A stretch of 64,000 nucleotides of DNA from Nitrospirales bacterium (GTDB lineage: Bacteria; Nitrospirota; Nitrospiria; Nitrospirales; UBA8639): positions 64,419 through 128,418 of the forward strand of contig JAAXIB010000088.1 in the NCBI GenBank assembly GCA_012270585.1. The letters are read 5' to 3'. A program made the position numbers and the translations under genes. The notes below the pieces were generated by a model. That model searched no databases and was not told where the DNA came from. It saw nothing but the letters and a program-made list of their open reading frames with translations. Below are positions 23,555 through 32,039 of this stretch, in pieces. Numbering within the stretch: position 1 is the first letter of the stretch; each line of letters starts with the position of its first letter.

Positions 23555-25188
23555 TTCTCTTGCGTGTAATCGAAGAAAAATTCCTTGTGCGGCAATCCAC
23601 GTGGGAGAATTTTGAATTCACCCGCCACGGCACTCAGCCACTGCTTCCGGGAACAACACCGGCCGTTTTCGAGCAAATCCCAGGACCCGCGACGCACGAC
23701 GATTTCTCCTTCGGTGGGATCTACGTAAAACCCTTCGGGATGCCCAAACCCGAACACGTGACGCCTGGGCACCTGAACCTTGATTTCAGTATCCTTCCAG
23801 GAGACCACGACGGCCGCGACGCCGTTTACCAGCACTTCCGTTCGTGAAACGTCGGGCCCCAGCCGATAGTTCTTCCAATCATGGGCGTCGGTATTCAATT
23901 CCAAACGCGTCGCCTCTGCGATTTTCAGGAACTCCCCGAACCCCTCGCCTTGCAAGGTCACGATTTCATCGATCCCGGCTTCCTTCGGCGAATAGGACGT
24001 CACCTTGGGCGTCTTCACAGTAAAGGAACCCACCTCGAAGGCTACCACGTCCCGTTTGGCACAACACATTCCATCGGGCTTGGGAATCGTGGCTCCCCTC
24101 TTCACGACAACGGGACCGGACTTGGCGCTATAGGGCACCCACACGTTGATTTCATTATCCTGCCACCGGTGAATAATAGCGGGTACGCCGCCGATTTCCA
24201 CCCGGTTCTGGCCCGGATCGAAATCGAACGCATAAGCCGTACTCCCCGCTTCGGAGAACACCCCGAAATTTTCCCCTTTAATGTAGACCAGGGTGCCGAT
24301 AGGACCCTCCGTGGGGAACAACCGTTCGAATCCAGGTTCGACCAACTCGAATTGGCCCAGGGTTCTCGTGTGACCATCCTGTTGAAACGTGACAGGCCCG
24401 CTGACGGCGTTTAACGGCACGTGGACCACGATGGTCCGCGGAGACCATTTCGAGATCGTCACCGGTTTGCCTCCGATAGAAATCGCATCCTGCGGCCCTT
24501 TGGCTTCGCCGAATTGTTGCCCGCTCAACACGATCTTGGTCCCGACGGGCCCCCTATTCGGAGAAAACGACACGCTGGGAATAAGGGAAATCGGCACGGG
24601 GTTACTCTCGGCATATGCAACCGGCGCACAGCAGGACCCATCCGTCAACGGGTCGGAAGAAGCGAGTTGCACGACCACGTCACCGGACTCGGCATTGGCC
24701 GGTATCTTGACCTCGATCTTGGAAGGCCGCCATTTCAGGATCTCCGCCAGAATGCCGTTGATCAACACTCTGTTCACGCCGAACATGGTATTGGGATCAC
24801 GCGACCCTGCCGTATTACCGAAATGCTCACCCTCGATCGTGAGCACCGACCCAGGCTCCGCTTCCGGCGGGACCAGTTTGGTAATCTTCACCCGTTGAAT
24901 GGTAAACCGGCCTGCGACCGTGGCTCCTTGAGGTCCTGAAATCGTCACGTCGCCACTCTTGGCACCCAGCGGCACCTTGACCATCACCAGGTCCAGCTCC
25001 CAGAGCTGAATCAACGCGGGCACGCCGTTAAAGTCCACTCGGTTCTCCGCAGTCGAAACAAACTCCCCGAACGTGGCCCCGCCGATTGTCACCGTGGCGC
25101 CCGGAGGCCCGGAGTCCGGAAACAATTCAGCCTGAGCAAACGAAGCCGTTCCGCATACAAACAGTAAAGCTAGAAACACGTGTCTCAT
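23530..25188 (-). CDS. Exported protein with five IPT/TIG domains and three vicinal-Cys inserts
   Basis: The 552 aa protein has a signal peptide cleaved after FAQA (residue 20). Five Ig-like IPT/TIG modules follow, each starting with a P-x-x-G-x-x-G turn: SGPPGATVTIGG, PEAEPGSVLTIEG, RGPVGTKIVLSG, EGPIGTLVYIKG and EAGIDEIVTLQG. Most end with a KIPANAESGDVVV-like strand. At the ends of modules 2, 4 and 5 sit inserts with adjacent cysteines: GSCCAP (186-187), GMCCAK (375-376) and GRCCSR (511-512). Such a regular arrangement suggests disulfides or metal binding. It is translated just before, and overlapping, the YCF48-like gene. I know of no assigned function. Confidence 0.8.
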   Translation of the reverse strand: MRHVFLALLFVCGTASFAQAELFPDSGPPGATVTIGGATFGEFVSTAENRVDFNGVPALIQLWELDLVMVKVPLGAKSGDVTISGPQGATVAGRFTIQRVKITKLVPPEAEPGSVLTIEGEHFGNTAGSRDPNTMFGVNRVLINGILAEILKWRPSKIEVKIPANAESGDVVVQLASSDPLTDGSCCAPVAYAESNPVPISLIPSVSFSPNRGPVGTKIVLSGQQFGEAKGPQDAISIGGKPVTISKWSPRTIVVHVPLNAVSGPVTFQQDGHTRTLGQFELVEPGFERLFPTEGPIGTLVYIKGENFGVFSEAGSTAYAFDFDPGQNRVEIGGVPAIIHRWQDNEINVWVPYSAKSGPVVVKRGATIPKPDGMCCAKRDVVAFEVGSFTVKTPKVTSYSPKEAGIDEIVTLQGEGFGEFLKIAEATRLELNTDAHDWKNYRLGPDVSRTEVLVNGVAAVVVSWKDTEIKVQVPRRHVFGFGHPEGFYVDPTEGEIVVRRGSWDLLENGRCCSRKQWLSAVAGEFKILPRGLPHKEFFFDYTQEKWRTDQIP

Positions 25189-25209
25189 ACCGCAATTCCC
25201 TTTCCATGG

Positions 25210-25299
25210 TCAGAACTGGTACTTCATCTCCAGACGTATTGATTCGTCCCGAGGACTGAAACGAAAAGTGGCCGCACCACAGTATATGACGCGGCCACT
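25210..25299 (-). pseudogene. Possible remnant: C-terminal end of a second barrel-protein gene
   Basis: On the minus strand the frame runs SGRVIYCGAATFRF, then SPRDESIRLEMKYQF and a TGA stop at 25210. The last five residues and about 20 bases around the stop (19 of 20 identical) match the end of the barrel-protein gene at 25417 (NMKYQF). The frame is closed upstream by a TAG. It looks like the tail left by a tandem duplication. A terminator-like hairpin lies within the same stretch, so part of the reading may be coincidental. Confidence 0.4.
25259..25298 (-). terminator. Terminator-like hairpin after the broken barrel gene
   Basis: On the minus strand GTGGCCGC and GCGGCCAC form a perfect 8 bp stem with a 15-base loop, followed by TTTTCGTTT. 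It lies about 120 bases past the stop of the gene at 25417, and could end that transcript. Confidence 0.5.
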
Positions 25300-25416
25300 C
25301 TATACTGTATAACGCGGTACTTTTTGCCGTCAACCAACGGCAAGGCCCAAGGCAAAACTTCGGCCAATCCAAAAATGGCCAGCACACTGCGCTTCCGACC
25401 GTTTCATCCTTACCGG

Positions 25417-26352
25417 TCAGAACTGATACTTCATGTTGAGGCTCACGCCCCAGAATTGAATGTCATCAGTCATGATATAGTAGGTCACGGGCCGTGGTGG
25501 ATTCCCTGCCACGGACGCATGCCCACGGAGCCTCGTATATTCAGACTCGTCCTCGAATTCACCGAAATCCGCCCACCGGAACTTGAGCCCGATGGTCACC
25601 GGATCGCTGACCTGATAGTCCACCCCGGCGAGTACCTGATACCCGAGGAGCGTATCAGACATTTTGGCTCGGTCATACGTCAAGGCCCCAGCGAGCTCTT
25701 CGTTCAATGCCCTCCCAGCAGCGCCTTCGGGACCCGTGGTATCGAAGACCGTGATGTTATCGAGGTTCGTGCTTCGCTGCCAAAGTGTCCGGTACGCGAC
25801 CGAGACGTTGGCCAGACCGATGCCCACTCCCACGTACGGGGTAAACTTCGAGTCCGAGTGGTAGTCATAATACAGGTTGCAAAAAAGTTGTGCGACAACA
25901 CGTCATCGATGGCATCCTCGACTGTCTGGAATCCCATATCATCGTTGGGATCATAAGTGGGCGTGGTAGGAACATCCGTACTGTCATAAGTTGGTGCCAC
26001 GATAGAAATACTCACCCTCCACCCTGAAATTTCCAAGACGATACCCCACGGCCAATCCCGCCAGAATCCCCGAGCCGCCCTCAAACGACTCCGCCATAGG
26101 TCCCCAGGGTTGCGGATCATCGGCACAGTCGTTCGGCCCCACCTGCGAACGATCCGGGTTGATGGTCACGTCGCATCTGGTCGCTGATACATCAGTCGAT
26201 GACCAATCATCCAACCCGCCGGTCTGGACGTCCATTTCCGGAGCGACCACGACGCCCAGGTCCATCCCCATGTAAAATCCGTCCTTGGCCCATACCTGGC
26301 CTGCGGACAGCACTAGCACCATTCCCACCAGCACGAACAAGAATTTTTTCAT
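25417..26352 (-). pseudogene. Outer-membrane beta-barrel protein gene with two compensating frameshifts
   Basis: The N-terminal part reads from ATG 26352 with a signal peptide (MKKFLFVLVGMVLVLSAGQV, WAKDG) to EYFYRGTN, then hits TGA at 25986-25984. Removing one T near 25990 restores YDSTDVP...FQTVEDAIDDVLSHNFF in the next frame. A second single-base change near 25880 (one A missing in GCAACC) returns to the first frame with NLYYDYHSDSKFTPYVG...LNMKYQF. The rebuilt ~311 aa protein aligns with the intact paralogue at 35104-36063 (EYFYRQSNYDQTADVP and SHNLFGNLLYDF). It is either a pseudogene or carries two sequencing or assembly indels. The product would be an 8- to 10-strand barrel of the OmpW/Opa-like class. 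Confidence 0.75.
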
Positions 26353-26508
26353 GATGTCACCGATCTTTCTCACAAGATTATCTCGTGACGCCTTGGGCTT
26401 AGCCATTCTCTAGTGCAGCGGATTTTATGGCAGCACTCGTTTGCTGTCAATAAGCATCACTTACAAGTTACATATGAGAATGCCAGGTCGAGAACAACCT
26501 AGATAGTA

Positions 26509-26546
26509 GCGGATGTCAGGTTAGCGAAGCGTAACCTGACATCCGC
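26509..26546. repeat. Perfect inverted repeat, 15 bp arms
   Basis: The arms are GCGGATGTCAGGTTA (26509-26523) and TAACCTGACATCCGC (26532-26546), with the 8-base loop GCGAAGCG. No U-run follows on either strand, so it is not a simple terminator. It resembles intergenic REP-type elements. I see no second copy in the window. Confidence 0.7.
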
Positions 26547-26588
26547 GTTGTGCGACAAGGAAAGAATGTGTCGGATTACCCTGCGCCC

Positions 26589-26622
26589 GTCCTGAGCGTA
26601 GCGGAAGCGTAGTCGAAGGGCT
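26589..26622. repeat. CTCAGGAC-type dispersed repeat
   Basis: On the plus strand it begins GTCCTGAGCGTAGCGG and ends AGTCGAAGGGCT. The segment at 2451-2473 carries a shortened reverse-complement copy. It is non-coding and lies between the perfect palindrome and a CCCTCTCC-family element. Confidence 0.45.
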
Positions 26623-26636
26623 AATTCGACCTACGC

Positions 26637-26682
26637 TCCCCTCACCCTGCCCTCTCCCACGAGGGGAGAGGGTTTTATAAGG
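26637..26682. repeat. CCCTCTCC-family palindromic repeat
   Basis: The copy reads CCCTCTCCCacGAGGGGAGAGGG followed by TTTTATAAGG. It is the closest match to 6151-6199, including the TATAAGG tail. It abuts the end of the gene at 26683. Confidence 0.6.
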
Positions 26683-27588
26683 TTATGGCGAAGTTTCAGT
26701 CAAGCGGGTAATCGTGTCGGACGCCGCGTTTCTGACTTCGATTTCTTTGGCGTTTTTTTCAAGGTCCCGCAACAAGGGAAGAGCCGCTATGACGTTGAAA
26801 TCACCGAACGCCTGGACACTGCGTACTTTCACGTACACGTCGGGATGGTTCAGCAGATCCGGGAGGATACCGACAATTCTGTCGTCCTTCGTCTGCACGA
26901 ACTCCTCGATCGTCCGTCTGGCAGCCACCGGTTCATACAGCGTATGGGCTGGCTGCATGCTGTGTATGCCTTCAGGAATCCAGTCAGGGTTGTCCGATAC
27001 ATTGGGAGCAACATCCTGAGCAACTTTGGTGCGCAACTCGTTCAGGAAGACGCGATGGGCATCCTGGCTTCGATGAATCTGCCCCTCTATGATCTCCCCG
27101 AGAAAATGATAGTAGGGATTGGTCAGAAAATTGTGCAGCGAGTCCAGGTAGGGCAGAGTTCCCGAAGGCGTGAGCGTGGCTCTTTCCTGAACTCTAATTT
27201 CAAACAACAAGCCTTTCTCGTGGTGTTCGATCCTGAACGTTCCCGAAAGTACCGTGCCGTATCGATTGATGCCAAAAGACCGGCCCCTGGTTTCTTCATA
27301 CGAACCGGTCAAAGTCAAAGTGTGCGGTTGAGTCTTATCCCGCACGATCTCGAAACCCACCGCAATCAATTTGGCCCGAATGTCCGCCGGGGCATCCCAC
27401 AACAGCCTCCCGCGTGTCTTCCAGGTCGAGGTCTGTACTTCCACGTAAATCGTGTTGGCAGTTTTTATGGAGGAAAAGACGTTCTGATCGGCCACATACT
27501 TCACGTTCGCCAGGGCACGGTCCGATACGATCATGCCGACCATGAACATCATGACGACCGCGAGTACCGGCCGTGTGTGTGTGTTCAT
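26683..27588 (-). CDS. Exported protein of unknown function with C-terminal HEAT-like repeats
   Basis: This 301 aa protein has an N-terminal signal peptide (PVLAVVMMFMVGMIVSDRALA). A central domain of mixed strands follows (about residues 30-190, including TYVEVQTSTWKTRG-like and LTLTGSYEETRGRSFG segments). The C-terminal ~75 residues look like HEAT/PBS repeats (ILPDLLNHPDVYVKVRSVQA, then ALPLLRDLEKNAKEIEVRNA). I do not recognise the central domain. It lies 48 bp after ridA and may be the last gene of the alaS-mltG-ridA unit. An envelope location is likely. There is no catalytic motif. Confidence 0.7.
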   Translation of the reverse strand: MNTHTRPVLAVVMMFMVGMIVSDRALANVKYVADQNVFSSIKTANTIYVEVQTSTWKTRGRLLWDAPADIRAKLIAVGFEIVRDKTQPHTLTLTGSYEETRGRSFGINRYGTVLSGTFRIEHHEKGLLFEIRVQERATLTPSGTLPYLDSLHNFLTNPYYHFLGEIIEGQIHRSQDAHRVFLNELRTKVAQDVAPNVSDNPDWIPEGIHSMQPAHTLYEPVAARRTIEEFVQTKDDRIVGILPDLLNHPDVYVKVRSVQAFGDFNVIAALPLLRDLEKNAKEIEVRNAASDTITRLTETSP

Positions 27589-27636
27589 CCTGAGGTTCCC
27601 TTATCCTGAGAACCAGCGGCTTATGGATCTCTCCGG

Positions 27637-28101
27637 TTACTGGGGCAACAGTTGGACGATCAATTCGAGTTCGACGGGAACTCCCATGGGCAATTCGGCC
27701 ACTCCCACGGCCACGCGAGCATGCCGGCCGACCTCGCCGAAAATCGCCACCAGCAAATCCGACGCGCCGTTGATCACATAGGGCTGTTCCCTGAACCCTT
27801 CGTGAGAAGCCACATAGCCCGTCATTTTGACGATTCGTTTTACCTGATCCAAAGAACCCGCAGCCTGACGGATATTGGCCAGAGCATTGAGCAACGAGAC
27901 CTTGGCCGCTTCATAGCCTTCTTCCCTGGAGAGATCGCGCCCCACCTTTCCCTGAAAAACGATCTGCCCGTCACGGCTGGGCACCACTCCACTGATAAAA
28001 AGCAATTCGCCGACTCGAACGGAGGGAACATACGTGGCCACGGGTTGGGGAGGCTCCGGTAAGATCAGGCCCAGGGACGTGACGCGTTGTTCAAAAGACA
28101 T
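27637..28101 (-). CDS. RidA family protein (YjgF/Atu1953-like)
   Basis: The 154 aa protein matches the RidA/YER057c/UK114 superfamily. Landmarks are SVRVGELLFISGVVPSRDG, AAKVSLLNALANI, VKMTGYVAS and the C-terminal MGVPVELELIVQL. The canonical RidA deaminates reactive enamines made by PLP enzymes. This one is of the longer subgroup whose C-terminus ends VELELIV rather than the classic arginine-containing VEIE-A motif, so enamine deaminase activity is uncertain. It is packed between mltG (12 bp) and the gene at 26683 (48 bp). Membership is firm and activity is an inference. Confidence 0.85.
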   Translation of the reverse strand: MSFEQRVTSLGLILPEPPQPVATYVPSVRVGELLFISGVVPSRDGQIVFQGKVGRDLSREEGYEAAKVSLLNALANIRQAAGSLDQVKRIVKMTGYVASHEGFREQPYVINGASDLLVAIFGEVGRHARVAVGVAELPMGVPVELELIVQLLPQ

Positions 28102-28113
28102 GGTCCGGAAAGA

Positions 28114-29127
28114 TTACGAGGTACGACGACGTTGACGCAACTGATATTTGCTGACGGCCCGATTATGTTCGGCAAGTGTTGTTGAGAACTCATGGCTCCC
28201 GTCGTTGCGAGACACGAAATACAGATACTCGCTCGGCTCAGGATAGAGGGCCGCATGGATCGCGGCGCTTCCCGGATTGGCAATTGGACCGGGGGGTAAC
28301 CCTACGACCCGGTAGGTATTGTAAGGACTATCGATCGACAGGTCCTGTTTGCGGAGATTGCCGTCGAATTCATTCAAGGCGTAGATGACCGTCGGATCGC
28401 TTTGCAGCGGGATTTTTTTTCGCAGTCGATTATGAAACACTCCGGAAATCAAGGTGCGTTCATCCGGCCGGGCCGTTTCTTTTTCAATCACCGATGCCAA
28501 CGTGACCGCCTGATGCATGGATAGACCCAATTCCGCGACCCGCCGCCGGTCTTCCTCGGTCACGCTTTGCTTGAACCGGGACACCATCGATGCAATCAAT
28601 CGTTTCGGTTCCACGTGACGAGCAAACTGGTAGGTATCGGGAAAGAGATAGCCTTCCAGGCTATCGACGCGGTTCTCAACGGACAGCGACAAGGTTTGAA
28701 TGAAGATCGGATCCCTGGTGAATTGGAGAAACGCCTCACGATCGGCCAAGCGTTGTTCGTGCAATAAATCGGCAATCTGGCTCACCGAAAAGCCTTCGGG
28801 GATCGTGACCGTATACTGGATCACCTCACCCTTGACGATCTTCTCCAAAATGGTCGAGGGGTCCATGCCTCCATGAAATTCGTATTCCCCCGGAATGATT
28901 TTCCGGTCCGAGCCAGCGAGACGGCCCATCCATACAAACGCCCAATCGCTCCTGATCAGATTCTGCCGGCGAAGGCGTTCCGCCACTTCGGACAACGCCG
29001 TCCCTTCGGCAATATCCAAAACCGTAACCTGCGAGGAATTGCCAACAGGTTGGAGTTGGCTCAGCACCGCGAATCCGCAGCCGAACCCGAGAAAGCCCAA
29101 GATAATGAGGAGACTCTTTTTGAGCAT
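28114..29127 (-). CDS. mltG: Endolytic murein transglycosylase MltG
   Basis: MltG cleaves nascent peptidoglycan and is thought to end glycan strand growth. The protein (~337 aa) has one N-terminal membrane segment (SLLIILGFLGFGCGFAVL), a LysM-like region (EGTALSEVAERLRRQNLI and TVTIPEGFSVSQIADLL) and the YceG catalytic domain. Catalytic-site landmarks are LEGYLFPDTYQF, SVIEKETARPDERTLISGVF (catalytic Glu), QSDPTVIYAL and SPYNTYRVVGLPPGPIANPG. ATG 29127 is used; a TTG one codon upstream is possible. It lies 21 bp after alaS and 12 bp before ridA. Confidence 0.95.
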   Translation of the reverse strand: MLKKSLLIILGFLGFGCGFAVLSQLQPVGNSSQVTVLDIAEGTALSEVAERLRRQNLIRSDWAFVWMGRLAGSDRKIIPGEYEFHGGMDPSTILEKIVKGEVIQYTVTIPEGFSVSQIADLLHEQRLADREAFLQFTRDPIFIQTLSLSVENRVDSLEGYLFPDTYQFARHVEPKRLIASMVSRFKQSVTEEDRRRVAELGLSMHQAVTLASVIEKETARPDERTLISGVFHNRLRKKIPLQSDPTVIYALNEFDGNLRKQDLSIDSPYNTYRVVGLPPGPIANPGSAAIHAALYPEPSEYLYFVSRNDGSHEFSTTLAEHNRAVSKYQLRQRRRTS

Positions 29128-29148
29128 CAATGATTCAACGGGACGGGC

Positions 29149-31794
29149 TCACGACTTTCCCGACACCTGCACTTCGACCAGATGAAATACTTTTTCAAGG
29201 GCCTGCCTCAATTTTTCAGGATGCTTCCCCCCGGCTTGAGCCATTTCCGGCCGCCCCCCGCCCGTTCCGCCGACTTCGCGAGCCATTTCCTTGATCAACT
29301 GCCCGGCCTGCAACGTGGAGGTCAGGTCGGGAGATACGATCACCAACAAGGAAACTTTCTCGTCAGCGACCGAGCCCAAGGCGATCACGCCCTTGGGGAC
29401 CTTGTTCCGTACCTTGTCGGAAAGCAGCCGGAGTTCCTGCATGGACAACCCCCGGGCTTCCTGAACGTAAACCTGAATGCCCCGGATCTCCCGAACTTGG
29501 GCCTCGCCACTGCCGGCGCTCTGGTCCATCAATTGCAGTTTGAGCTGCTCGAGTTCCCGTTCCTTTTCCTTCAACAGGGAAACGAGTTTCCGGGTTTTCG
29601 GGACGATTTCCGATGGGCTACTTTTCAACAACTCCGCCAATTCCCTGACGTCGGATTCCAGCTTTTTCCCGTGCTCCAGTGCCCCTGTCCCGGTCAGGGC
29701 TTCGATGCGCCGCACCCCGGACGCGATCCCGCCTTCCGAGGTAATGCGGAACGAGCCGATCTCCCCCGTATGCCGGCAATGCGTGCCTCCACACAGTTCT
29801 TTACTGAACTCCCCGATACCCACGACCCGCACCCGTTCGCCGTACTTGTCACCGAAAAACGCCAGCGCCCCGGCATGAATAGCCTCCTGAATCCCCATGA
29901 CGTCGGTCCGGACGAGCGCGTTGCCCAACACGTGGAAATTGACCATCGCCTCGATTTCTTCGAGGTCCCGGATGCGGAGCGGCTTGAAGTAGGAAAAATC
30001 AAAACGCAACCGGTTCGGGGCGACCAACGAGCCATACTGTTTCACGTGAGGACCCAAGACTTCACGAAGCGCCGCGTGGAGAAGGTGGGTGGCGGTATGA
30101 TTCCTGGCCGCGCCGTGGCGGGTCGTCGAGTCCACCGTGGCGGCCAGCGGCTCGCCCGTGCGAACGCGGCCGGCGACGACCGTTCCCCTGTGCAGCAAGA
30201 GCTTGCCGCCGACCTTGGTCGTCTCCTTGACCTGAATCCGGCCCTCCCGGCCCGTCAACGTCCCCTGATCCCCAACCTGGCCACCACCTTCGGGATAGAA
30301 GGGCGTGGCATCCAGGACCAGTTCCACCTCGTCTCCTTCCACGACTTCGTCCGCCAGCGCGTCTCCCTTGAGCAGGGCCTGCACCACGCTCTCGGATTGA
30401 AGCGCCTGATACCCGTGGAACTCCGAGGGGCTAAGCCGTTGCACCAGTTCGGTGACGACAGGTTTCTCCTGTTCCGCGACGAAGGCGGGCGACTTACGCG
30501 CCCGATCTCGTTGCGCTTCCAACGCGCGTTGAAACCCTTCAAGATCGGCGACCATTCCCTGCTCACGAGCGGCTTCTTCGATCAAATCCAATGGAAAGCC
30601 ATACGTGTCGTAGAGTTTAAAAACGTTTTCACCGTCCAAGGTGCCATCCGTGGCTTCGCCGATCATGCGATTGAGGATGGGCAACCCTTGGTCCAACGTG
30701 CCGATAAAACGTTCTTCTTCACTTTCGACGACGGTGCGACACGGGTCACTCGCCTGCGTCAGTTCAGGATAGGCCGCTTTCATTTCGGCGACCACCGTGC
30801 CGGTCAATTCATGCAAAAATGGTTCCGTGACGCCCAAGATCCGGCCGTGGCGTGACGCCCTGCGTAAAATCCGTCGCAACACGTATCCCCGGCCTTCGTT
30901 CGACGGAAGAATGCCGTCCGCGATCATAAACGTGATGGCCCGCAAATGATCGGCTATGACCCGCAGGGAACGATCGGGGGCTTCAGCCTTGCCGTACGTA
31001 CAACCCGTCCGGTCGGCAATCGCCGAAAGCAACGGCATGAACAGGTCGGTCGCATAATTGCTGTCTACACCCTGGACCACGGCGGCAAGCCGCTCGAGGC
31101 CCATGCCGGTATCGATACTGGGTTTCGGCAACGGATGCAGGTTGCCCTCGGCGTCGCGGTCGAATTGCATGAACACGAGGTTCCAGATTTCCAGATACCG
31201 GTCGCAGTCACACCCCACGGCACACGAGGCCCGTCCACACCCCAGCGCGACGCCCTGATCGATATGAATTTCAGAACAGGGCCCACAGGGTCCGGTTTCC
31301 CCCATTTGCCAGAAATTATCCTTGTACCCGAGCCGCACGATTCTTGCCGCGGGCACGCCCACGTGTTTCTCCCACAATTCAAAGGCCTCGTCATCGTCCT
31401 GAAAGACCGTGACCCATAATTGATCCGCCGGCAGGCCCAGCGTCTTCGTCAAATAGTCCCAGCCGTAACGCACGGCGTCTTTTTTGAAATAGTCGCCGAA
31501 CGAGAAATTGCCGAGCATTTCAAAGAACGTGTGGTGGCGCCGGGTATATCCGACGTTTTCCAGATCATTATGTTTGCCCCCGGCTCGCATGCACCGCTGA
31601 ACGGAAACGGCCCGCGAATAGGAACGCTGTTCTTCTCCCAGGAACACCCGTTTGAACTGATTCATGCCCGCGTTGGTGAACAGGAGCGTGGGGTCGGCCT
31701 GGGGAAGCAGCGACGCGCTGGGAACGACGGCATGGTCGACCGCATGGAAAAAATCCAGAAACGACTGTCGAAGCTCATTAGCCGTTAGGGACAT
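29149..31794 (-). CDS. alaS: Alanyl-tRNA synthetase
   Basis: This class II enzyme (881 aa) charges tRNA-Ala. The catalytic domain starts MSLTANELRQSFLDFF and includes FTNAGMNQFKRVFLG and RRHHTFFEMLGNFSFGDYFK. The editing domain keeps the zinc-ligand motifs HTATHLLHAALREVLG and CGGTHCRHTGEIGSF, needed to clear Ser- and Gly-tRNA. The C-terminal C-Ala domain ends the protein, with TGGGRPEMAQAGG. It heads a minus-strand unit with mltG and ridA. The 245 bp between it and recA contains a bipartite repeat. No anomaly is seen. Confidence 0.97.
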   Translation of the reverse strand: MSLTANELRQSFLDFFHAVDHAVVPSASLLPQADPTLLFTNAGMNQFKRVFLGEEQRSYSRAVSVQRCMRAGGKHNDLENVGYTRRHHTFFEMLGNFSFGDYFKKDAVRYGWDYLTKTLGLPADQLWVTVFQDDDEAFELWEKHVGVPAARIVRLGYKDNFWQMGETGPCGPCSEIHIDQGVALGCGRASCAVGCDCDRYLEIWNLVFMQFDRDAEGNLHPLPKPSIDTGMGLERLAAVVQGVDSNYATDLFMPLLSAIADRTGCTYGKAEAPDRSLRVIADHLRAITFMIADGILPSNEGRGYVLRRILRRASRHGRILGVTEPFLHELTGTVVAEMKAAYPELTQASDPCRTVVESEEERFIGTLDQGLPILNRMIGEATDGTLDGENVFKLYDTYGFPLDLIEEAAREQGMVADLEGFQRALEAQRDRARKSPAFVAEQEKPVVTELVQRLSPSEFHGYQALQSESVVQALLKGDALADEVVEGDEVELVLDATPFYPEGGGQVGDQGTLTGREGRIQVKETTKVGGKLLLHRGTVVAGRVRTGEPLAATVDSTTRHGAARNHTATHLLHAALREVLGPHVKQYGSLVAPNRLRFDFSYFKPLRIRDLEEIEAMVNFHVLGNALVRTDVMGIQEAIHAGALAFFGDKYGERVRVVGIGEFSKELCGGTHCRHTGEIGSFRITSEGGIASGVRRIEALTGTGALEHGKKLESDVRELAELLKSSPSEIVPKTRKLVSLLKEKERELEQLKLQLMDQSAGSGEAQVREIRGIQVYVQEARGLSMQELRLLSDKVRNKVPKGVIALGSVADEKVSLLVIVSPDLTSTLQAGQLIKEMAREVGGTGGGRPEMAQAGGKHPEKLRQALEKVFHLVEVQVSGKS

Positions 31795-31881
31795 ACGAAG
31801 GACAGGATCCTTTGAGGATTTCTCTTGTGTGTGCGTTCAGTCGTTTGTTGATAATTCCTGCCGTCTTCTCCTGTGTCCGAA

Positions 31882-31993
31882 TTCCCCTCCTAGGAGGGGT
31901 GAGGGGAGGTAGAGGCTACGACCAAGACGGTACCCTCGTACTCTTTGGCCGGCTGGTTCTACCCCACCCAACCTCCCCTTACAAAGGGGAGGA
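31882..31993. repeat. Bipartite CCCCTCC/CCTCCCC palindrome pair, locus a
   Basis: Half A (31882-31914) begins TTCCCCTCCTAGGAGGGG and ends GGAGGTAGAGG. Half B (31958-31993) begins CTACCCCACCCAACCTCCCC and ends TTACAAAGGGGAGG. Each half is a palindrome, and the inner GGTAG and CTACC ends can pair across the ~45-base spacer. Related pairs lie at 41928-42050, 43497-43641 and 48961-49093. It occupies most of the recA-alaS gap, which otherwise holds only the alaS promoter side. Confidence 0.75.
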
Positions 31994-32039
31994 AAAGAGA
32001 GAAGAGGGACCGCACAGTCGTTAGCGAGGATTCACTTTC

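Larger units (their letters stand above)
26353..26682. other. Intergenic region rich in palindromes
   Basis: These 330 bases contain no convincing gene. They hold the promoter side of the broken barrel gene, a perfect 15 bp palindrome (26509-26546), a CTCAGGAC-type repeat (26589-26622) and a CCCTCTCC-family repeat (26637-26682). The last ends one base before the stop codon of the next gene. Confidence 0.6.

Noticed and set aside
25324-25343. TTGCCGT/ACGGCAA hairpin as a terminator
   Set aside because: There is no T-run after the stem on either strand; the hairpin at 25259-25298 is a better candidate.
25860-26000. Programmed ribosomal frameshifting in the barrel gene
   Set aside because: Two opposite shifts would be required within 110 bases, and neither site has a convincing slippery heptamer with a downstream stimulator. 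Mutation or sequence error is simpler.
29182-30855. 557-codon plus-strand frame opposite alaS
   Set aside because: Composition is Arg/Gln/Phe-rich without domains, while the minus strand encodes a complete alanyl-tRNA synthetase.
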